From Ceratodon purpureus (lineage: Eukaryota > Streptophyta > Bryopsida > Pseudoditrichales > Ditrichaceae): DNA of 64,000 nucleotides. The translations under genes and the position numbers were made by a program. Shown one piece after another: positions 33,966 to 45,119 of this stretch. Where the stretch lies: the NCBI GenBank assembly GCA_014871385.1, contig CM026428.1:15716476-15780475 (forward strand), written 5' to 3'. Each line of letters begins with the position of its first letter. The stretch's first letter is position 1. The notes beneath the pieces are model-generated. The model was not told the DNA's origin. It did not search any database and saw only the letters and a program-made list of their open reading frames with translations.

Positions 33966-34251
33966 AAGAGGTAATCTGTGTTCCATAGAATCCAACCGTC
34001 GCCCTCGGCATTCGAGGATATCGCATCCTCCACGATACGAACACCCTTCTGTTTGGAAGCGTACATTGGGGTCACCCCCGGTACGAACACGTTCTGAACT
34101 AGCACCCACTGGGTCCCCACCTCGCAAGGCATGTTGGCCGGAATCTTGGATTTAGCCATCTTGTAGTGGACTCCCGATCTCCCTTGCGCAATTGCACTGC
34201 CATAGTGTTCGGGGTGTAAAATCCAGACGTCCTTGTGGACGCGAATGGGGT
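33966..34251 (-). pseudogene. Orphan exon of an unidentified protein, next to a transposon
   Basis: On the minus strand a good acceptor (TTGCAG) opens a 95-codon frame, starting DPIRVHKDVWILHPEHYGSA and including GTQWVLVQNVFVPGVTPM and GDGWILWNTDYLLE, with a possible donor after it. Codon use and hydrophobic pattern are those of a real folded protein. A second stretch (33,826-33,960, MNYGDVRSAEGVAYMPMAL) lies downstream in another frame and may be the next exon or a frameshifted continuation. The upstream exons would lie where the long-TIR element now sits, 27 bp away, so the gene appears cut. I do not recognise the family. Confidence 0.45.
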
Positions 34252-34277
34252 CCTGCAATTGCCCACTTACTTAAACA

Positions 34278-35722
34278 CAGGGTTGTTCAAATAGACGTCC
34301 GACCCGGCTCCGGACGTCAAGACGTCCGACCCGGACGTCCCCCGTCCCGGACGTGGCGTCCCCGACGCTCGAGAATTACGTCGCAGTAATATTTTTGCGA
34401 CCCCGGAGGGGTAAAAACATTCCCCAGCCGTCCGATCGGCCGATCCCGCCACCACGCCCCATCTCCGCCGTCCGTTCGCGGGGACGGCCGCGGAGACGGC
34501 CGCGGGGTCGTTGGCGACGGCCGCAGGTCGATCCGACGGCCAAGATGCGGCCGTGCTGGCACATCGCGGGCCGTCGGATGTGAACGGCCCTCCTGGGCCG
34601 TCGGATCCCACGGCCGTCGCCGTGGCCGACCGCGGGGACGGCCTCCAGGACGGCCGCGGGATCCGACGGCCCGGATCGACCCCGGCGCAGGCCATCGGGG
34701 ACCGCTCGAGCGGCACGGCCGACCGCGGGCCGTCCGATCCCGCGGCCGTCCCCGTGGCCGTCCCCGCGGCCGGCATGGTTGGCCGCGGAGGGCCGTCCGA
34801 TCCCGCGGCCGTCCGCGTGGGCGACCGCGTGGAGACGCGGCCGTCCACGTGGCCAACCGCGTGGAGACGCAGCCGTCCCCGGCGACGGCCGCGGGGACGG
34901 CCGCAAATTAAAAAAAAAAAAATCCCGAATCTTAAAATCTTCATAACTTCTTCAAACGTATCCAAATCGGGCTTACGAGGTGTTTTTTGGCATCTACATT
35001 TCCTGTAGATGCCAAAAAACATCTCATAAGTCCAATTTGGACAAGTTTTGAAGAAGTTACGAGAATTTGGAGATTTCGGGGAGTTGAGGGGTCGGCCGTC
35101 GGCGGGGACGGGGGGCCGACCCCCGGTGACGACCGTGGGGACGGCCCCCCGTCCGCTTGGAGGCGGGGTCTCGCATGGCCTTTCTTCTTCTCTTGCGTTT
35201 TCTCTAGAGACGGCCATCCCTCCCCTCCTCCTCTCGTCCAACCTTGACAAAAAAATTCTATTTCTAGATACTCTAAAAACAAAATCAATACCGAATTAGA
35301 AATTTCAGACATATCCCTGAAATCATGGAAAATGTCCAAAAGATTTTGTAATCGGGATTGTGGGATCCGCCTTGATGTTGGGGTATACTTTAGAAGGAGA
35401 TATTTATGCCGTTCAATTGTTGGTGCTTTACTTTGGTTTGCAAACATAATCTCAATGTCTAGAAGGAAGATTACATTTGTTTTGGAAATGAAATTATGGC
35501 CCATGGGCCTATAGACGAGGGAGGTATACGATGGGGGGTACAACTTAAAAGGTAATGAGAAGCTTATAAAAAAAAATATTCTTTTATTTGAAGACATTAT
35601 TTCGTTAGGTAATAAAGTTAAAGGAGAACTCGACATGGATTTCTCTTACATTAATATGACAAGTTTGTATGTTTTTGGCTTTAATTTTATAAGGCAAGAC
35701 AAATCCTTTTTTCCATGAAAAT
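34278..35722. repeat. Left inverted arm of the foldback-like element
   Basis: Inverted partner of 37,314-38,697. Open frames through both arms on both strands reflect the GC-rich repeats and do not look like proteins, being mostly Arg, Pro, Gly and Ala strings. Confidence 0.85.
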
Positions 35723-37313
35723 GCTCTTTTCCTAATTAATTGCTTTCTTGGGTATTTAAAATTATGCCCACTGTAGTTTGTATATCTTAGTGTTATTGAA
35801 CTTATTTCTTATGTTTTCAAATACCATTTTATTCTATGTAATTTTAATTAACTATTTTCCAATTATTGTCTCGTGCTTTATCTAATCTTTAATCTTTAAT
35901 CTTTAAGAAAAAAGTCCTTTCTAAGTTGGATATTTTTATTTAGTTTCTTCTTTTGCCATAATGTTATCACCATGACATGGTTTTTTCTATTCACTTCATA
36001 CTCCTCATTTCTTCTTGTATGTCATTTCCACTCTTGCAATTATTATTATTATTTTTTATTTGATCTTTTATTCTAATTATCTTTTTGATTTATTATTACC
36101 TCTCATGTACTTTTTTTATTTTTTGTTTTTTTCCTTGATATCTATCTTCTCTATACACATCTATCTCCTTCAAACCTTTTCCCATTGTAGTGTGTCTGTC
36201 TCGCGGTTATTTGTTATGTTTCATTTACTGTCATATTGTATTTTATTTCAATTGTCTGTTTTTTATTATTGTCTTGTACATAATATAATCCCCTAATCTT
36301 ATATTTATTTTTCCTTTCTTCCGATAGGCAAAAGTAAAAAGATAGAATGGCAGACAGATTAGAGGAATATTAAATAAATAAATAGATGATGGGAGAGGAA
36401 TGGAAGGATAGGAAAATGAGAAGATAAAATGGAAGAATAATGTTAAGATAAAAAACTAAAGAGACGATAGAATGGAAAAATAGTGTAATAATAAAAACTT
36501 CAGAGTATAGAATGGAATAATAGTGTAATAATAAAATAACAAGAAGATAGAATGGAAGGCAAATGGAAAAAGTATAAAAATAAAAGGTAGAATCGGAGAC
36601 TAAAGAAAGAATACAAAATAATTAAATACTTAAATAAATAAATAAACAAATATAAATTTTTGGCTATGAAGTATGTGTTTGTATTTCCACATTTAGATGA
36701 ATCCACATGTTATGTCTTTCATTCATAAAAATAATGATTATGAATCACCTTTAAGATGGAAAAAAATCATAAGTCTCAGAATAAAAAATTGACGAGATTT
36801 GTTAAACTTTAAGCCATATAGACTCGGTGTTTGTCTAAAAGGAATGGAAGGCAAACAATGTGGCATTCACTTGCCCAAGTACTCAAATGTAATACTAGCA
36901 TATCTTTCATTTCAAAAGCAAGAAACAGTTCTCTTAATGTCAACTCCCAAACCTTCAAAATTCACTCACCTTTTAAAATTAAACATCCACCCTTGTCAGA
37001 TTGCTTGGTTTTTTAATTAATTAATCAATTTATTTATTATTAGAACTAAAATTTGTTATATTTAAATTTCTATCCTCTATCACTTATAATGAATTTTTTT
37101 GTCCACCATCTTCGACTTCTAATTCAACTTTACAATCCTCAATTCTATTTAATGTGTCCTCCAACCTCCTTCACACAATTTCAACTTCTATCTAATTTGA
37201 TTTGAAATCTAATTTCTAAGTGTTACGTCCTCTACAACATACCTTCCAAATCCTCTCATTCAAATTCATTTCTAAATTTCAGGTTTATCCTTTATTTAAT
37301 TCCAATGTTCCAT

Positions 37314-38697
37314 TTATGGAAAAAGGGATTTGTCTTGCCATATAAAATTAAAGCTAAAAACATACAAACTTGTCATATTAATGTAAGAGAAATCCATGTC
37401 GAGTTCTCTTTTAATTTTATTACCTAACGAAATAATGTCTTCAAATAAAAGAATATTTTTTTTTAATAAGCTTCTCATTACCTTTTAAGTTGTACCCCCC
37501 ATCGTATACCTCCCTCGTCTATAGGCCCATGGGCCATAATTTCATTTCCAAAACAAATGTAATCTTCCTTCTAGACATTGAGATTATGTTTGCAAACAAT
37601 AGTAGAGCACCAACAATTGAACGGCATAAATATCTCCTTCTAAAGTATACCCCAACATCAAGGCGGATCCCACAATCCCGATTACAAAATCTTTTGAACA
37701 TTTTCCATGATTTCAGGGATATGTCTGAAATTTCTAATTCAGTATTGATTTTGTTTTTAGAGTATCTAGAAATAGAATTTTTTTGTCAAGGTTGGACGAG
37801 GGGAGGAGGGGAGGGATGGTCGTCTCTAGAGAAAACACAAGAGAAGAAGGAAGGCCATGCGAGACCCCGCCTCCAAGCGGACGCGGGGCCGTCCCCGCGG
37901 CCGTCGCCGGGACGGCCGGCCGTCCCCACGGCCGTCACCGGGGGTCGGCCCCCCGTCCCCGCCGAAGGCCGACCCCTCAACTTCCCGAAATCTCCAAATT
38001 CCGGTAACTTCTTCAAAACTTGTCCGAATTGGACTTATGAGATGTTTTTTGGCATCTAGAGGAAATGTTGATGCCAAAAAACACCTCGTAAGCCCGATTT
38101 GGATACGTTTTGAAGAAGTTATGAAGATTTTAAGATTCGGGATATTTTTTAAAAAAATTTGCGGCCGTCTCCGCGGTCGTCGCCAGGGACGGCCCCCCCA
38201 CCGCGGCGACGCCCCCCCCCCACCGCGGCGACGGCAAGGGGCCGTCGCCGGGGACGGCCCTCCCCTCCGCGGCCACGGCAAGGGGCCGTCGCCGGGGACG
38301 CCCCCCCCCTTCGCGGCCACGGCAAGGGGTCGTCGCCGGGGACGGCCCCCCCTCACTGCGGCGACGGCAAGGGGCCGTCGCCGGGGACGGCCCCCCCCCA
38401 GCGCGGCGACGGCAAGGGGCCGTCGCCGGGGACGGCCACCCTCTCCGCGGCGACGGCAAGGGGCCGTCGCCGAGGACGGCCCCTTCCCGACACGGCCGAC
38501 GGCCCCCCCCCCCGCTCCGCGGTGACGGCCGCACCCTCCCCCGCAACCCCTCCCCGGCGTAGAAGGTGTGGTTTCACCCCGGGTGAAACCTATGCGGGTG
38601 ATTTTTTTTTTCTAAGTCACAGGACGTCCTCTGGCGCTGGCGGACGTCCGCGGACGTCCCGACGTCCCGAGCGTCCCGGACGACCGTGACAACCCTG
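37314..38697. repeat. Right inverted arm of the foldback-like element
   Basis: Inverted partner of 34,278-35,722. It ends exactly where homology between the two 6-kb repeat copies begins (base 38,697 matches 44,763), so the element boundary is also a duplication breakpoint. Confidence 0.85.
38215..38480. repeat. GC-rich minisatellite, about 44-45 bp, six copies
   Basis: The word GGCAAGGG recurs at 38,233, 38,278, 38,321, 38,366, 38,411 and 38,455, each followed by a GCCGTCGCCGGGGACG-like block and a C run. It lies inside the right arm. The matching part of the left arm has a different array of GCGGCCGTCC words, so the arrays evolved separately. Confidence 0.9.
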
Positions 38698-39053
38698 TAG
38701 TAGACTCACACTGCGCTATGCCTTCAAATACGTCTTACCGTGGTGGGGTAGTACCAATAGACTTGGACGTAATGAGGCCTGTGTCTGACGTATCGAGCAC
38801 CGAAGCTATGGCAGCACTCGAACAATTCTTTTTTGTCGCAAACGAAAATAACAATGAAGACTATTGTATTATTTGTCGAGAGGAGTATGAAGATGGATCA
38901 CACTTGTGCATATTGCCTTGCAATCACATTTATCATCATCAATGCATTCAGCTATGGTTGCAAAACAATAACACCTGCCCCTATTGCTCTAGTGAAATCA
39001 CCCTTACCACTTGTCCCTATGGGTCTCGTGAAATTACCCCTAGGAACCTATAG
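38697..39053 (+). pseudogene. RING-H2 gene copy lacking its 5' part
   Basis: Matches residues 75-192 of the intact gene at 44,541 without any change that I can see, including the whole RING-H2 domain (CIIC...CNHIYHHQC...CPYC). The first 74 codons are replaced by the foldback-like element. An internal Met codon at 38,718 could still start a 111-residue RING protein if a new promoter were supplied, but no evidence of that is seen. Confidence 0.85.
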
Positions 39054-41457
39054 TAATTTCTTTGCCCAAAGTAGGAGAAAATACTAATGTTCACACTTCA
39101 AAAGTAATGCAAAATAGATTCTTTTGTGCAAGTAGAATCCCACACGCTTGGTGATGAACTGATGATTAGCCATGTTGGTCTACATAAAGTTGATATAAAT
39201 GTGAACTGATTGGAAATTGTGATGTAGTTGATGACATATTAAGAAGTGAGAATCTCACCTTCGTACTTCATCTTGTGTAAAAATAAACTTTTGTTTACTA
39301 TTGATTGACTTGTTTCTACTTTCAAAAGCACTGAAGAATCTTTGTGATCAAAGTTCTGTTCTTATCACTTATAAATTGTTGTTTGACTTTATCAACCTTT
39401 GCTAACCAGAAGAAAATCAAAATAAGCTTGTGAAATTCAAGTTAATGTCAAATTCAAGCTAATTTAGAATTCATGATATGGTGTTTTTATTAACCCTTAG
39501 ATATCCCTAAAAGTCAAAGTGGACCGGAAAAGGTTGAAAATTTTATTAGTTCCAGATTTTTTTTCTGGTTATATTTCATTTATATGTTTTTGTTTTCTTG
39601 TAAACTATCGTGAAGATATTTAGGATTTTAATTTTAATTTTTTGGAGCAAGGGTCTATTAACACCTAGTTGGATAAAATTTTGATGTGAGTTCTAAACAT
39701 GTGAGACACCACGAGCCTCGCCTTGGTGGTTGGGGCTCATGGCTCCCAAGGACGAGGTCGTACTTTCCATTCCCCATGCGCATGTGGTGCTCACAACCAT
39801 AGTCCACCTAGTAATGGTGGGGAGTTACTGGACCTCGTTGCATGGGTACCCCAAAGCCCTTTGGGTAATACCATGTCGGGTATCTCTAAGGCACTACTGA
39901 CTAGGTAGGAATTAGCGTAGTGTTCACCTTGAGCGGAGTTAGTAGTACGACCATTGGTGTGATGACTTGCGGCATGCATGGAAGTGTAAATTGGTAGTGT
40001 GGTATTTGTGAGGAGTTTGCGGCTAAAGCATAAAGTGAAATTCTTTGAATGGATGGGGAGTTGAGCATGGCAACAAAGACATACACATGATGATAACTTA
40101 TTCAATCATATTGAATAGTTCAAAAAGCTTGAACTATTGATCTTGAGATCTTCATATGTAACCTTATTTGATTAAAAACAAATAGATACTAAAATAATAC
40201 AACCCATCCAACATATCTAGTGACTAATGACATCATAGTCAAACTTAACTCCTCAACGTCCAAGTCTACCTTTAGCTTAGAAACAAAGTTGTCGGAATTC
40301 ATCTTGAGATCATACTTATTTTGAAAACCTTAAATCGGAAGATGCCTTCACTAAAATGCATGCCACAAATTCATAACATCTTGAATGATCATGCTAATTT
40401 TACCACACAACACTAGACTTGATTTGGGATCCAACCCAACAAATTTCGTCAGAAACGATTACAGATGTTATGGCTCCTCAAAGTTTCATCTTACCATCCG
40501 AAATGTCCAAGTTTGACATTTCGTGCCTTTACGGGCTAACTGTAGCTTACTGATAGTCACATCTACTCAAGAATGTAATATTCATTCTAAAACTCTTCTT
40601 CTATTGCAAAACTCATATATTTAAGAGAGTTTTTAAAATGTTGAAGAGGATACTATTAGGTGTTATTGGTTAATCGCCAAATATTAGTGAATCCCTTAAC
40701 CCTTTAGCGCGCTTGCGTCCATATAGTGGACGACGGATGATTTCTGCATCCCTTCACCACATCTAGTGACGACGTTTTTCATCCATCCAATTTTGAATTT
40801 ATTCTTGTGCTAGTTGAATACCATTTGTACGGTATGGATCTTCAAAATAAAATAATGTGAATTTCTGAGAAATTACAATAGTGATTTTACTATGTGAACT
40901 TTCAATCTTAGTTCAAAAAGTGAGATCTAAACAATGATTTCTCATTATAAGTTAGTAGAATCAAATAATGGAAACCATACCATCTCGTAGTGCATGTTAT
41001 TCCAATTTCAGTACAATATGATTAAACTTTTGTGTGTTAATTTTAGAGTTTAAATTGAATTTCATGAGAAAACCTTACAAATTTACTTTAAAAATATTAA
41101 TAATAAATATGATGAATCCAACCGTACAAATGTTATCTCCACATTATTATTTACAACTTTGTTTTGTACATCAACACCAATTTTATTCTTCATCAACCAT
41201 TTTATAACAAGTCTTTGAAAACAATGTTGAATTGGGACGTTAAAGGGTTAAGACCATGATTGAGTTCTTTTAGTTCAAAAATATTAGAGTAGTGCGTTCA
41301 AATAAAGTTGTCATGATTGTAAATGAGAATAAATTGTCTAGACTCCAACCGAGAGTTTCTGTAAGACTGATTGTAAATGGGTAATACCTATTGAAAAAAC
41401 ATATGAGCAATCAATATTCATTGGCTTCTAACATTACGTGATATTACATCGTACATT
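39054..41457. other. AT-rich spacer inside segment X, copy 1
   Basis: About 2.4 kb between the RING fragment and the Nbp35-like promoter. A GC-richer block (39,705-40,090) has open frames on both strands but no recognisable domain. Nothing else is supported. Confidence 0.45.
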
Positions 41458-41517
41458 CTTATATTACTAGTGCGATCATTCTCAGTTCTTATATCACCAG
41501 CCCGATCATTTTCAGTT
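41458..41517. repeat. 30-bp tandem repeat near the Nbp35-like promoter
   Basis: Two units of the form CTTATATTACTAGTGCGATC and CTTATATCACCAGCCCGATC, each followed by ATT-TCAGTT. The same pair is in copy 2 at about 47,979-48,038. It lies about 230-290 bp before the start codon. Confidence 0.75.
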
Positions 41518-41747
41518 CATCATACTTTGTTATTTTTCACAGCAAGCTTTACACAGGCACCTCAGTCGTTGTTTCATTCCTCGGTGATCACACCCGTCGA
41601 TCCACCTTCGATCGAACTTATCTCAGGATCGCACATTCATTGCGGCATTTCTAATTATTGTTTTTTGCGAGCGGCCACTACGTTGTTTGTTGCAGATTGA
41701 GTGAGATAAACTCACCAACAGCTAGTAAGCGATTCGATTACTTGATC

Positions 41748-42707
41748 ATGGCTGCGAATTGCGGAGAATGTTCGAGGGCTGCATCGGAGGACCTAACGTC
41801 AGTGCAGAAAGCTGTACAGGAGCAGCTGATTGATGTCAAGCATAAAATCATCTTCCTCTCTGGAAAAGGAGGTGTGGGCCGTAGCACTCTAAGTGCGCAC
41901 TTGTCCATTATGTTGGCCGATCTTGGGAAACAAGTTGCCCTCCTCGACATGAACCTCTGCAATCCTAGCATTCCTCACATTCTCGGACTGGAGGGTAAGG
42001 AAGTCCCCAATGCAAGCCTCTTTGGAAAGACGCCGGTGTACGCTGACTTGGAAGGTGATGGAGACTTGGCCGTGATGTCCATGGGATTCTTGTTGCCTCA
42101 CAATCAAACCCCGGTGATTTGGCGTCAAGCACGCAAGAACACGCAGATCAAAGAATTTCTGGCGGAAGTGTATTGGGGTGACTTGGACTATCTTCTCGTG
42201 GACATGCCACCAGGCACATCAGACGAGCACATCACGATGCTACAGTACCTTAAGACAACCAAGGTGGATGGAGCTATAATTGTCACAACCCCGCACGAGG
42301 TTTCGATGATGGATGCGAGAAAGTCGATTAACTTTTGTAGAGAATTCGGCCTTGATATATTAGGAGTGGTAGAGAACATGACCCCAATGCGGCAACAGCT
42401 CGACAGCTTGCAGGTCACATCATCCCTCGATGAGGAGCACGACTTGACACCCGAGATTCTGGACTTGCTCAAGAAGCATAACCCCGACTTGCTATTCGGT
42501 TTTATTGAAACCTCCGTGTTCAGAAGCACTCGTGGTGCAAGGGAAATGTGTGAGGACATGGACGTCCCATTCTTGGGCCAAGTGCCCCATGACCCCAATC
42601 TTGGGCAGGCCGTTGATGAGGGCAGATTGGAGGATCTTCCACCGACTTCAAGTGCCGCAAATGCTCTCCGAGCTCTAATGGAGCACGTATTGAACATTGG
42701 GCGCTGA
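41748..42707 (+). CDS. Nbp35/NUBP1-like P-loop ATPase lacking cluster cysteines, 319 aa, intronless
   Basis: Nbp35/NUBP1 proteins are cytosolic scaffolds for iron-sulfur cluster assembly. This single-exon frame matches the family along its whole length: KHKIIFLSGKGGVGRST (31-47), QVALLDMNLCNPSIP (62-76), VIWR (123-126), DYLLVDMPPGTSDEH (147-161), VVENM (207-211) and VPFLGQVPHDP (273-283). It departs at key sites. The four-cysteine N-terminal motif is reduced to CGEC (Cys5, Cys8). The CPxC pair expected just after VVENM is absent, the sequence reading TPMRQQ. The P-loop Lys is Arg45, although the signature Lys40 remains. The ATG at 41,748 is the first fitting Met; an acceptor-like TTGCAG at 41,691-41,696 suggests a leader intron. 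The open frame over 960 bp suggests it is, or was until recently, expressed. It cannot be a classical cluster carrier; its role is unknown. Confidence 0.85.
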   Translation: MAANCGECSRAASEDLTSVQKAVQEQLIDVKHKIIFLSGKGGVGRSTLSAHLSIMLADLGKQVALLDMNLCNPSIPHILGLEGKEVPNASLFGKTPVYADLEGDGDLAVMSMGFLLPHNQTPVIWRQARKNTQIKEFLAEVYWGDLDYLLVDMPPGTSDEHITMLQYLKTTKVDGAIIVTTPHEVSMMDARKSINFCREFGLDILGVVENMTPMRQQLDSLQVTSSLDEEHDLTPEILDLLKKHNPDLLFGFIETSVFRSTRGAREMCEDMDVPFLGQVPHDPNLGQAVDEGRLEDLPPTSSAANALRALMEHVLNIGR

Positions 42708-44116
42708 TGCTCATGGTGCGACAATTTCGAATAGTTTGTGTAGATTTATTGGATTGAACAGAGTTTTTGTATAGTCACATCTAATTGTGATGATGGCGTT
42801 CTGTATGTAGATTTTTAGACTCCGCTTTTGGCGTGTATAAATTGTAAATGTGTGTAGTCACATCGAATTTTGATGATGACGATCTCTTTGTAATAAAGCT
42901 GGCACCAATGATTCATTGTTGGCAAATTAACGTGTTATGGCTGTGCCTACATCTGAGTCGACCAGCCTGGACATGCACATGTTTCGTCGAATTGTTCGAA
43001 ACAGGAATCTGCAGGTTTGTGAAAGGGACTGTTCGCGTATGATTGATGAATCGTCTTCTCCGAGGGCCATTGCATTGTAAAGCTCCGGAGCTGGTATCAC
43101 CAATTTCATTTCATCCACGGAAATTTATACTTCTGCAGCAGCTTGGATATCAGCCTTTTGGTATTACAGTCACATCGTAGTCCTGGTTTATTGCCTTGAG
43201 CATTGAATGCCACTTGATGTGCAGGCCTTTTTAGCATTCCAAACTTGGTTCTGCGTTTGTAAGAGATGCAGGTGAAGTAGTTTGGAAATTAGCGAAGTTA
43301 CAAGACTTCTGGGTTGGAGGTAGAGAGTTAGTGTTCGGCAGCAGGAACTGGTTGCCAGTCCCTGTACTATATTCTTATTTTTGCAATAGAAGAAACTTCT
43401 ATTTGTGCTGAGGAAAAATCCCTTATAATTCTTGCCGCTTTTTAGAATGTTTGTCTCTTGCGAGGACTGGGAATGTAACATGTTTCAGGCTAACCCTTTT
43501 GTGCAGATAACATCTCGGGTTACAGATTGTTTACAATTGGAAGCAGGTGTGAGGACGCGTTGTTCATTTTCTTATCTGAAGGCAAATAATCTCTTGTTGT
43601 AACATTGACAAGTTTCGATCATACCTATTGTTCCGACATTGTTTTCACTGTATCTTGTGATCAAAACCATGACAGTGCTTCCAGAAGCACACTGAAGGTT
43701 TATGATTGTAGGTTAACTTTTGATCTATTTATTGTATCAAAGAAAGATTAGGTGACAGTGAAAGTTGTTAAGCTTGAGAGCTCTGGGGTTTATTTTTTTG
43801 TTAAGTAAATAAGTAATCCAATCTATTGGCATCGTGATACTCAAGATAATCTAATAATCAAGATTTTAATGTAATAATCAAATACTCAAGATTTTATTAC
43901 ATTGGAATATGGAGAAAGTGTTGAATTTCATAAATAACTATTGTATTACAGATACTTGGTTTGAAGCATATGTCATATTTTTCATCCAACCATAATAAAA
44001 AAAGAAAAAGAAAAGTAAAAGTGAAACATGTGGCTAATCCTCAAATTGAAAAATAAAAAAAATAAAAAATGTTCAAACATAAGCAATTGAAGTTGAGAGG
44101 GATTCAGGATATTCCA
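42708..44116. other. Spacer between the Nbp35-like gene and the RING gene
   Basis: Holds the 3' UTR of the Nbp35-like gene. The first 900 bp are moderate in GC with no frame worth reporting; from 43,750 the DNA is AT-rich. This part of the 6,066-bp unit is present once. Confidence 0.5.
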
Positions 44117-44504
44117 CTTTTACATTTAGCACAACAAACCAAAATGACAATTCCAAGCTGAAAAAGTGAAAGTAGCTTAGAATAGACCTCTATATACAAC
44201 ATCCCATTTTGATGTTTATCATCTACAAACTTGATTCCTTCATGTACACTCTTATTGCAATACATTGGTATCATCTTTGTGCTCTTCTGATATACAATAT
44301 TCAATATTCTTCTTTTACATTTAGCACAACAAACCAAATGACAATCGAGAGCTAAAAATAAAAAAATCATAAAATCAAAAAGTGAAAGTAGCTTAGAATT
44401 TAGACCTCTATATATAACATCTCACTTTGATCATTGTCATCTACAAACTTGATTATTCACTTCATATACACTCTTATTGCAATACATTGGTATTATCTAG
44501 ATAA
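44117..44504. repeat. 195-bp tandem duplication upstream of the RING gene
   Basis: Copies start with CTTTTACATTTAGCACAACA at 44,117 and 44,312. They share AAAGTGAAAGTAGCTTAGAA, GACCTCTATATA, CATCTACAAACTTGATT and TTATTGCAATACATTGGTAT. The second copy ends about 35 bp before the RING start codon, so it is likely a duplicated promoter or leader. TATATA words sit in both units. Confidence 0.85.
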
Positions 44505-44540
44505 ATTGCTTACATTGATATTGATGTGGTTGATTTCAAA

Positions 44541-45119
44541 ATGGACAACAATAATATTGAGCATGCAAATGATGAGCTCCAACAAGCACAAAGTAATGGA
44601 GATGTAGAAGAACATGCACCTGTTATAGCACCCGAGATTGAACCAAGACAAATTCTATCATCATCAAACTCGGGTCGAATGCGTGAAAATAATAGGCATG
44701 TTATGCCTTTTAATTTGAGGGAGGCAAATATGGTTCCAAGGAGGCATGTCATTCTACGCATGGTAGTAGACTCACACTGCGCTATGCCTTCAAATACGTC
44801 TTACCGTGGTGGGGTAGTACCAATAGACTTGGACGTAATGAGGCCTGTGTCTGACGTATCGAGCACCGAAGCTATGGCAGCACTCGAACAATTCTTTTTT
44901 GTCGCAAACGAAAATAACAATGAAGACTATTGTATTATTTGTCGAGAGGAGTATGAAGATGGATCACACTTGTGCATATTGCCTTGCAATCACATTTATC
45001 ATCATCAATGCATTCAGCTATGGTTGCAAAACAATAACACCTGCCCCTATTGCTCTAGTGAAATCACCCTTACCACTTGTCCCTATGGGTCTCGTGAAAT
45101 TACCCCTAGGAACCTATAG
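44541..45119 (+). CDS. RING-H2 finger protein, 192 aa (probable E3 ubiquitin ligase)
   Basis: A single-exon gene with ATG at 44,541. An acidic, Asn/Gln-rich N-terminal half (1-75) is followed by a linker and a C-terminal RING-H2 domain. Ligands fit the pattern exactly: Cys131, Cys134, Cys149, His151, His154, Cys157, Cys168, Cys171. After the domain, CPYCSSEI is repeated in altered form as CPYGSREI, a small internal duplication. RING-H2 proteins pass ubiquitin from an E2 to substrates; target and location cannot be told, and no signal peptide or membrane segment is seen. Only this copy is complete; the copy at 38,697 lacks the first 74 codons. Confidence 0.85.
   Translation: MDNNNIEHANDELQQAQSNGDVEEHAPVIAPEIEPRQILSSSNSGRMRENNRHVMPFNLREANMVPRRHVILRMVVDSHCAMPSNTSYRGGVVPIDLDVMRPVSDVSSTEAMAALEQFFFVANENNNEDYCIICREEYEDGSHLCILPCNHIYHHQCIQLWLQNNNTCPYCSSEITLTTCPYGSREITPRNL

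Larger units (their letters stand above)
34278..38697. mobile_element. Foldback-like DNA element with about 1.4-kb terminal inverted repeats
   Basis: The element begins CAGGGTTGT and ends ACAACCCTG, a 9-bp perfect terminal inverted repeat of hAT-like form. Left arm 34,278-35,722 and right arm 37,314-38,697 are inverted copies; for the inner 0.8 kb the coordinates sum constantly to 73,033, so no indels separate them there. The outer 0.55-0.65 kb of each arm is very GC-rich, with GGACGTCC words at the tips and diverged GGCCGTCGCCG-like arrays. Each arm holds a 23-24-bp hairpin (34,978-35,029; 38,040-38,090) around TTTTTTGGCATCTA. The core (35,723-37,313) is AT-rich and encodes nothing I can support. 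No 8-bp target duplication is visible: CTTAAACA on the left, TAGTAGAC on the right. Confidence 0.8.
38697..41989. repeat. Duplicated segment X, copy 1 (3,293 bp)
   Basis: Direct repeat of 44,763-48,510. The offset is 6,066 up to base 41,009 and 6,521 after it, because copy 2 carries a 455-bp insertion. Every stretch I compared is identical except one base next to the insertion. It spans the 3' part of a RING gene, about 2.7 kb of AT-rich DNA, and the promoter and first 80 codons of the Nbp35-like gene. Confidence 0.95.

Noticed and set aside
34267-35250. Long GC-rich open frames (up to 327 codons) in the foldback-like arms
   Set aside because: They occur on both strands and in several frames, consist of Arg/Pro/Gly/Ala strings from tandem arrays, and show no domain.
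42188-42724. 178-codon minus-strand frame
   Set aside because: It is the antisense shadow of the Nbp35-like gene.
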